This document shows, one piece after another, positions 58,060 to 64,000 of a stretch of DNA of 64,000 bases. This DNA is from Tiliqua scincoides (Eukaryota; Chordata; Lepidosauria; Squamata; Scincidae). How positions within the stretch are numbered: position 1 is the stretch's first letter; each line of letters opens with the position of its first letter. The notes beneath the pieces were generated by a model, which did not search any database, had not been told where the DNA came from, and saw only the letters and a program-made list of their open reading frames with translations. A program made the position numbers and the translations under genes. The stretch covers positions 80,769,659-80,833,658 of the forward strand of contig NC_089822.1 in the NCBI RefSeq assembly GCF_035046505.1, read 5' to 3'.

Positions 58060-58472
58060 TAGGGGTGCCCAAACCCTGGCCCTGGGGCCACTTGCGGCCT
58101 TCGAGGCCTCTAAATGCAGCCCTCAGGGAACCCCCAGTCTCCAATGAGCCTCTGGCCCTCCGAAGATTTGTTGGAGCCCACAGTGGCCCAATGCAACTGC
58201 TTGACCTCTCGCATGAGCTGTGGGATGAGGGCTCCCTCCACTGTTTGCTTTTTCATGTCTGTGATGCAGTAGCGGAGGCAAAGAAAAGGCCAGCCTGAGC
58301 TATTGCAAGACCTTCATTCATTCATATAAGTTCATCTTTAATATATTCACTTATGTAAACTTATGTAAATTTATTCAAATTTTAAATGTAAATTAATTCT
58401 TTTTATCCCCAGCCCCGACACAGTGTCAGAGAGCTGATGTGGCCCTCCTGCCAAAAACTTTGGTCACCCCTG
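58060..58472. mobile_element. hAT-like MITE with perfect 8-bp target duplication
   Basis: The element is 413 bp, flanked by AACTAGAC at 58052-58059 and 58473-58480. The ends TAGGGGTGCCCAAACC and TTTGGTCACCCCTG are inverted with a few changes. The interior GTGGCCCTCCTGCC and ATTCATTCAT stretches match the copy at 21164-21482, which is about 90 bp shorter. It is non-autonomous. Confidence 0.9.
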
Positions 58473-59129
58473 AACTAGACAGACAGTGGTCATATAGATA
58501 CAGAAATCAGGATACTCAAGGAGATATTGGCTAGCGAAAGAGAGTATTCTAGGGATTGTCGGTTTTGATCCTTTTGTGTAAAATGTGAACCTTAGGGTCA
58601 GTTTGGATGATACGTGAATACCCAAACTGACAATGTAATTAGCAACATGTGTGTTCACACGGCACCTATGTCTTGGCCTCTCTCCTTGCTTTTCACATTA
58701 GTTTTGTTAAATGCAGGGGGAGGTTGTGCAAACTGCCTCCCAATGCAACTATCCAGGAAAAGAGGGAAAGAGCTAAGACATGCATGGTATGTGGGTACAC
58801 ATACATCACATGAGGTTGGTTTAGGTGCTAATGTATCATCCAAAAAGGCCCAGAAAGGATGCTCCTTGATCTAACAGCTTGAAAAAATTCTATAGGCAAA
58901 ATCTGACAAATATACTGACTTTGTGATAGTACATATAGAAATTTTGCCAGTGGCAAAATTATCCATAACTGTGTTGAACAATGCAGTCCCTGCCGGATGT
59001 ATCTGGACATACTATGTTCATTGCCAAGAAGGGCAAACAGATTTACTTCAGGGCTACAACCAAAAATAATCATGATCCAGTTTATGAAACAGGTTTTTCT
59101 ACAAACTATCTGCCAAAGCTGTCAAGTAT

Positions 59130-59725
59130 TGTTTTATTTTGACTTTTAATTATCCACCTGCTTCTCTTACAAGATTTTACTGTGGCTCATAATAAAAATA
59201 ATCAGTTTCAACAATGCATTACAAATGTTACAGTGAAGTCAAACAAAAACCTAACAGTACTGATAAAATGATCAGCAGAATAAAAGGGGGAATAACCCCA
59301 AATCAGGACAAAAGGGAAATCCAGCAGCCTTGCCTAAACGTCTCCTTAAAGAGATACATTTTGATGAGGCAATACAATGAATATTAAAGGTGGAGCCAGG
59401 CAGGCTTCTCTAGGGAGGTCATTTCAAAATCTTAAGAGTTACAAATGAGAAGGTCCTTCCTCTCAAGCCTTAGATGATGGGGTAGTCTAGAGCAGGACTT
59501 TGGGCAATGGAAAGCACAGTGGTGGCAGGGGATCTGTTTCTCATTTTCACACAGTGATATCATGCAGTTACAATCATACAATATGATACTTTCCATACAA
59601 ACTGCTTACAATAGCTTATATGGAAATACAAATTTCATTCTGAAGATAGGTTTTAATGGTGTCTTCTGCTTGCCTGACAGACTACCTCACCCAGTTTATA
59701 AATATGCTTAAAATGGGGGACAAGT
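59130..59725. other. Interspersed-repeat remnant
   Basis: GTGGAGCCAGGCAGGCTTCT, then AGGGAGGTCATTTCAAAATC and GAGAAGGTCCTTCCTCTCAA resemble a common diverged reptilian repeat of unclear class. It abuts the L2-like copy on its right. Confidence 0.4.
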
Positions 59726-59739
59726 TAAAACTTATGAAG

Positions 59740-60437
59740 GGACTTGGTAAATCTTTTACACCAACACCTACACTACTTACTTAGGTGCATTCTGCAATTA
59801 CTGCAGAATGCAGCGGTCCGGGTAGTTACTGGAGGTAGGCAGTTTGACTCTGTTGGGCCACTTCTCCAGCAGCTGGCACTGGCTGCCCATTCGTTTCCAG
59901 GCCCAATTCAAGGTGCTGGTTCTGACCTTTAAAGCCCTATACTGCTCTGTGCCAGGGTATCTTAGAGATCGCCTACTCCCATACAATCCGGTTTGTCCTC
60001 ATAGGTAATCAGAGAAGGCCTTTTTACAAGTGCCGCCGCCCAAGAAGGTGCGTGGGGCAGCAGCAAGAAATAGGGCCTTCTTAGTAGTGGCACCAACGCT
60101 ATGGAATTTCCTCTCCCTTGACTTACAAACTGCTCCCTCTCTTGAAAGTTTCCAGTGAGGCCTGAAGACTCTTCTGTTTCGACATGCCTTCAGAGTCCTG
60201 GCCTTTTTAACATCATTTTTAACATCTTTTAATATCTTTTTCCTTTATAAACTGCTACTCTGTGCTCTTTTACACTTTTATCTAACTGCTGTTTTTAAGA
60301 TGTGTTTTGCAAATACATTTTTTTCTTGTTTTTAAATTATGTTTTTAATTAATGTTTTTAAACATTGTTGTAAGCCCCTTGGGTCCCTGTGGGGAGAAAG
60401 GCAGGATATAAATAAAGTTAATAATAATAATAATACT
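59740..60437 (+). mobile_element. L2-like LINE 3' end (reverse transcriptase C-terminus, UTR, tail)
   Basis: The coding remnant begins LLQNAAVRVVTGGRQFDS and, in a shifted frame, gives KALYCSVPGYLRDRLLPYNP, both hallmarks of the C-terminal part of L2-clade reverse transcriptases. Frames change several times, so the copy is dead. The 3' UTR GTTGTAAGCCCCTTGGGTCC ends in AATAAAG and (TAA)n. It is 5'-truncated and opposite in direction to SAXO1. Confidence 0.8.
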
Positions 60438-60547
60438 TCTCATTAAAGTAACTTGTGAATATAACTTGTGAGTTCATATCCCCCTTCATACATACAATAA
60501 GAGGCTCACACACTGATAGAAAACAGAGAATCGGAAGAGATAAGACG

Positions 60548-60605
60548 TTCAGAGCACAAGAATAGGCCTGCTGGATCAGACCAAGGATCTCTGTGCAGAG
60601 AGACA
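60548..60605 (-). mobile_element. CR1-like tail scrap (reverse orientation)
   Basis: CACAAGAATAGGCCTGCTGG, then ATCAGACCAAGGATC is the reverse of the CR1 3' phrase GATCCAGCAGG...TCTTATG. It lies just after the L2-like element. Confidence 0.5.
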
Positions 60606-61224
60606 CTGCAGAGCCTTCATGATTCCCGACAGCAACATCCAGGACACTGAGCACCCAGCTGGGGAACAGGTTTTGTTTTTGACATAAATCTATCCACTTT
60701 GCTTTTTTCCACCCCTAGTAAAAAAGCTGAGGAAACTGTTAGCATAGGGACAAAACCTGCTCCCTGTGCCTTTTCACTCAAGCAACTGAAAATCAAGCCC
60801 TGCTTCTATTTGCATAGTGCTGTCCTGGATTGTGGTCATGTTAGTATGGGGGCAAATGCCTGGAACAGGGAGGTAGTCTCTTTTTTCCAGCTTTCCCAGG
60901 TGCTACCATCTTGGATCACACAACTCCTGAGATTTTGCAAAAGGCACATGAGATCTTGCACAATCCAAGATGGCAGCGCCTGAGAAAATCAGAAAGAGAC
61001 TCCACTGGGGACACTGCAGCCCTTGTGAACTCACTGTGGTGCCCTCAGGTGCCACAGCGCAGTTTGCTATATACAGATAATATATATGCTTCAATACTAC
61101 CTGCATACTTTCCAAGGAGATAGATGACACAGCAAACACAACATGACACAACAACATGATGCCATGTGACAATTAAATGCTAATTGCTCCAGCACTGTGT
61201 ACAGGTATTGTGTTATAACCCAGA

Positions 61225-61602
61225 CTGATACCACAATCCTAATGAGGCTGCCCATGCTGTGGTACAGCAGCACCAAAACATTGTTCCCTTTCCTTATGTC
61301 AAGCCTCAGCATCCCCAAAGAGTCTACTCAGATCTGGACCAGCTCAATAGCTGGTGCAAATTTGAGTAGACCTGTGTAGAACTTTCAGACACCCTCTCCC
61401 CCACCCAGTTTTGGCCCCACATCACTTTCCCTCCACTCCAGAACACCTCCCTGCCACGAAGTGAGACACTTACTACCTGCCCATGCTTGCACCTCCATCC
61501 TTCTGGCCACTGCAACATGCCTTATGGCACATTTGTAATGGCCATCTCCTAGGCAGCGTGCAGGAGACTGGCACTGGCCCAAGCCAGGATCAGGCCCTAA
61601 GT
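61225..61602. mobile_element. Long palindromic MITE remnant
   Basis: ACCACAATCCTAATGAGGCT at the left and AGCCAGGATCAGGCCCTAAG at the right fit the decayed terminus of the family. The interior CCTTTCCTTATGTCAAGCCT and AGCTGGTGCAAATTTGAGTA matches the 44868 copy. Confidence 0.5.
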
Positions 61603-63859
61603 CAACACTTAAATGATTTCCATCTTCCGGGTCTCTCAAAATGATCACCCTTGTTTAGTTAGACTCTTGAGATACAGAACAAGCCTTCAGACTAGTCTTA
61701 TTGCAGAGTGAAGGACTTACTACTACTACAAGTTAGAGAGGAAGCATTGTGCTGAATTATGGTTAAGCAAAACAAAGTGTCACACCACAAATACAAATAA
61801 CTGTGGAATATTATGCTGCAGGCTGTGTTTAAAAATCAGTTTCTCACAGATATCTCTGTATGGTATCCATAGTACTAACCACTGAAATGTAGACACTTGG
61901 GAAGAGGTAGCTGAACAGCCACATATGTGTAAATGAGAGCTTAAGGCAAATGTGGACCAACTTCAGCACCAGTGTGACTCCTTTTGTAAATATATCCCAA
62001 ACCACTATCAAGTCCATGAAAAAACAGCAACAGATGTGAAAGGCTAGGAGAAGTGTTAAATGTACCCAAAATAAAAAGAGACAGATGTGCTAACAGTGGG
62101 GGATGCATGCATTTCTGCTTCATGCCAAATCCTCCAAACACACCGAGTTCCCCAGCTGTGAGCCCACACACATTGCTCACATGTAGGTACCCAATCAGCC
62201 TCTCCTGGACTGATTGTCATAAAAGTCATGATCTTCAGAAGCTCAACTACCACAATGTTGCCGGCTATTGCATTTTGATGATACCTGAATTGTACAATTA
62301 TTACAAGCACTATACAGATGAAGTTGGTTTCTGGGGGCCAGAGAACTATAAGGGTTCAATGGGATAGTGAACAACTTCATCAGTGAATGTCACATTAGAT
62401 ATGGATGACACTACATTTAAGCCTTCTTTTGGCACTCATGAGTGCTAAAATTTATTTTATTGGAAACAGAGTTTATTATGATCACATTGCTCCAGAAAGG
62501 TTAATTGCATGCCCCACAAGTTGTTTGTCACCACATCTTCTCCAGAAAGTAAGGAGACAACACACTTGAGATGCTGGCCCATACTGTCCTGTAGCTAGAC
62601 TCTGGGGCAATCCCATCATGATAGAGCAAGTGCACACATCCCCTTCTGCCTTCTCTGACTGCCTACTCCATTGCCTTTCCGTCATTGTTCACTGTATCTC
62701 ACCTCTGAAATTGAAAACAGGGTAGAAAAGCCCCTATTCATCAATATCTTGGCTTTTGTTTTTAAATAAAGCATCACCCTATCTGCCATTACAGGAACAA
62801 GTATAGGCTCTTTTTAAGGAACATGAGCATATAAATGTCATTGACAAGGCTTTCTCTTGGGTATGTCAACTTCACTAGAGAAGCTGGATGGTAAGGGAAC
62901 AGTTATGCTGTACCAAAGGTCATGAAAAAGGAACTGGGCCATACCTATTAACAGGGACCAAAGAGACCCCTTTCCCTACAGAAGCATAAAACATGAAAAA
63001 GCCACTTCCTGGTGTTCACAAATTCATGGTAAAAGGATCACTGGTGGACTAACAATGCATTTCAGATAAACTGCACGAGGAAAGCATGCAGGAAAGCTGA
63101 ACTAAAATTAAATGTTCACTTCCTTGCAATTAAAGGCCTTATAGAAGAACATTTAAAATTGCAATTTTCCTCACTTGCATATGCATACCAATAGGAAGAA
63201 AGAGGCTCAAAAGCATTTTAGGGGCATGACTATGGGATATAAACTAGAGCTGTAGTTGTACAGATACATTATGGTATAAGGGAACAATCGCTGTTTCTAA
63301 GTAACATCTCAATTGTGAGATTTTCTTGAAAGCTCAATGCCACTGGCAGTGCATACAACCTATATATAATACAGGATTAACTTGCCTTGCTGTAAGTGCT
63401 GTTACAATTGCTATGGATTGGTGCTTGGAGGTTCCACTTTTCCTTTTGATACATCTTAGCCCTTCAGGAAGTTGTATGCTAGGAGCAGTTTAGTTTGGAT
63501 TTTGCTTATTCTATTTACCTGAAGATGCTTTCTGAATTTTATTCTAAAGCAACAAAAATGTATCTTTCTGGAAATTGAACAGGCAATCACAGTTCTTTCC
63601 CCAGTTCTACTCAGGATATTGTTCAAAAAGTTTGAAAGGCTGCGTTCCCAACTGAATAGTCTCAGACTATACATTCTTTCTGGAGGATGCTGGGAGGCTT
63701 GTTACACACATACACCAGCAGTTTGGAGCATGCTCATAATGCTGTTAATGTTTTGATTCTATAAGGCTGACCTCCTTCAGGCAAGCCATTTCTTCCTTTC
63801 AGACACATGGCACAAAAAGTTAACATTTGACTATTTTAAGAACTTGTATAACCTCCTGT

Positions 63860-64000
63860 TTACCCCTCCCATGCAGAAGATGCTCAAGGCAGCCAACAAT
63901 AATAAAGTTTGAAAACATAATAATAAAGTTGCAAAACAAAAGAATCACAAAAGAGCAATAAATTATAGTATAAAATAGGCAGCTCCAGATGGTTAGTAGT
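63860..64000. other. LINE-tail-like A-rich end of window
   Basis: GATGCTCAAGGCAGCCAACA, then AATAATAAAG twice, resembles the 3' end of an L2/CR1-type repeat running out of the window. It is too short to classify. Confidence 0.4.

Larger units (their letters stand above)
42168..64000 (-). other. Probable first intron of SAXO1 (at least 21.8 kb)
   Basis: No exon with the expected short cysteine-rich SAXO1 start was found here, so the first coding exon and promoter probably lie to the right of the window. No other gene is recognised. Recognised repeats are listed separately. Stretches without any recognised feature include 45500-47040, 47950-48700, 49600-53100, 56800-57980, 60670-61220 and 61620-63860. 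Confidence 0.6.

Overview
This window looks like nuclear DNA of a vertebrate, most likely a squamate reptile. Split coding exons sit in long, repeat-rich, AT-leaning introns, and the repeat content fits a lizard-like genome: a Sauria-type tRNA SINE, CR1 and L2-like LINE tails, 5S rRNA-derived SINEs, many hAT and palindromic MITEs, and one DIRS fossil. The exact species cannot be read from the sequence.

Two host genes lie tail to tail. On the + strand, six exons between 1701 and 17650 encode the C-terminus of ADAMTSL1, an extracellular-matrix ADAMTS-like protein: a last Ig-like domain, four thrombospondin type 1 repeats and a C-terminal PLAC domain. Exon phases join cleanly (1-1, 1-2, 2-0, 0-2, 2-1, 1-stop) and no coding exon is broken. 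On the - strand, three exons at 42167-41988, 41335-41133 and 34614-33584 encode nearly all of SAXO1 (FAM154A), a microtubule-binding protein of cilia and centrioles built from Mn repeats. Its short first coding exon was not found and probably lies beyond the right edge. ADAMTSL1 and SAXO1 are also neighbours in human 9p22, which supports both names.

Layout: 1-1700, ADAMTSL1 intron with MITE, LINE-tail and SINE remnants; 1701-17650, ADAMTSL1 exons and introns; 17651 to about 22000, 3' UTR and flank, interrupted by a hAT MITE; about 22000-33470, intergenic, dominated by DNA-transposon remnants and a broken DIRS element (about 27080-30560); 33472-42167, SAXO1 exons and introns; 42168-64000, probably the long first intron of SAXO1, with only repeats recognised.

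The hunt found no new gene system. The most informative items are repeats: 5S rRNA-derived SINEs sharing their 3' tail with a LINE-like fragment; a 5S-SINE inserted with a perfect 12-bp duplication into an older palindromic element; a hAT-like MITE nested inside another, with an unfilled relative elsewhere in the window; short and long palindromic elements with the same termini; and a paired CRE-like/ETS-like motif in a hAT remnant.
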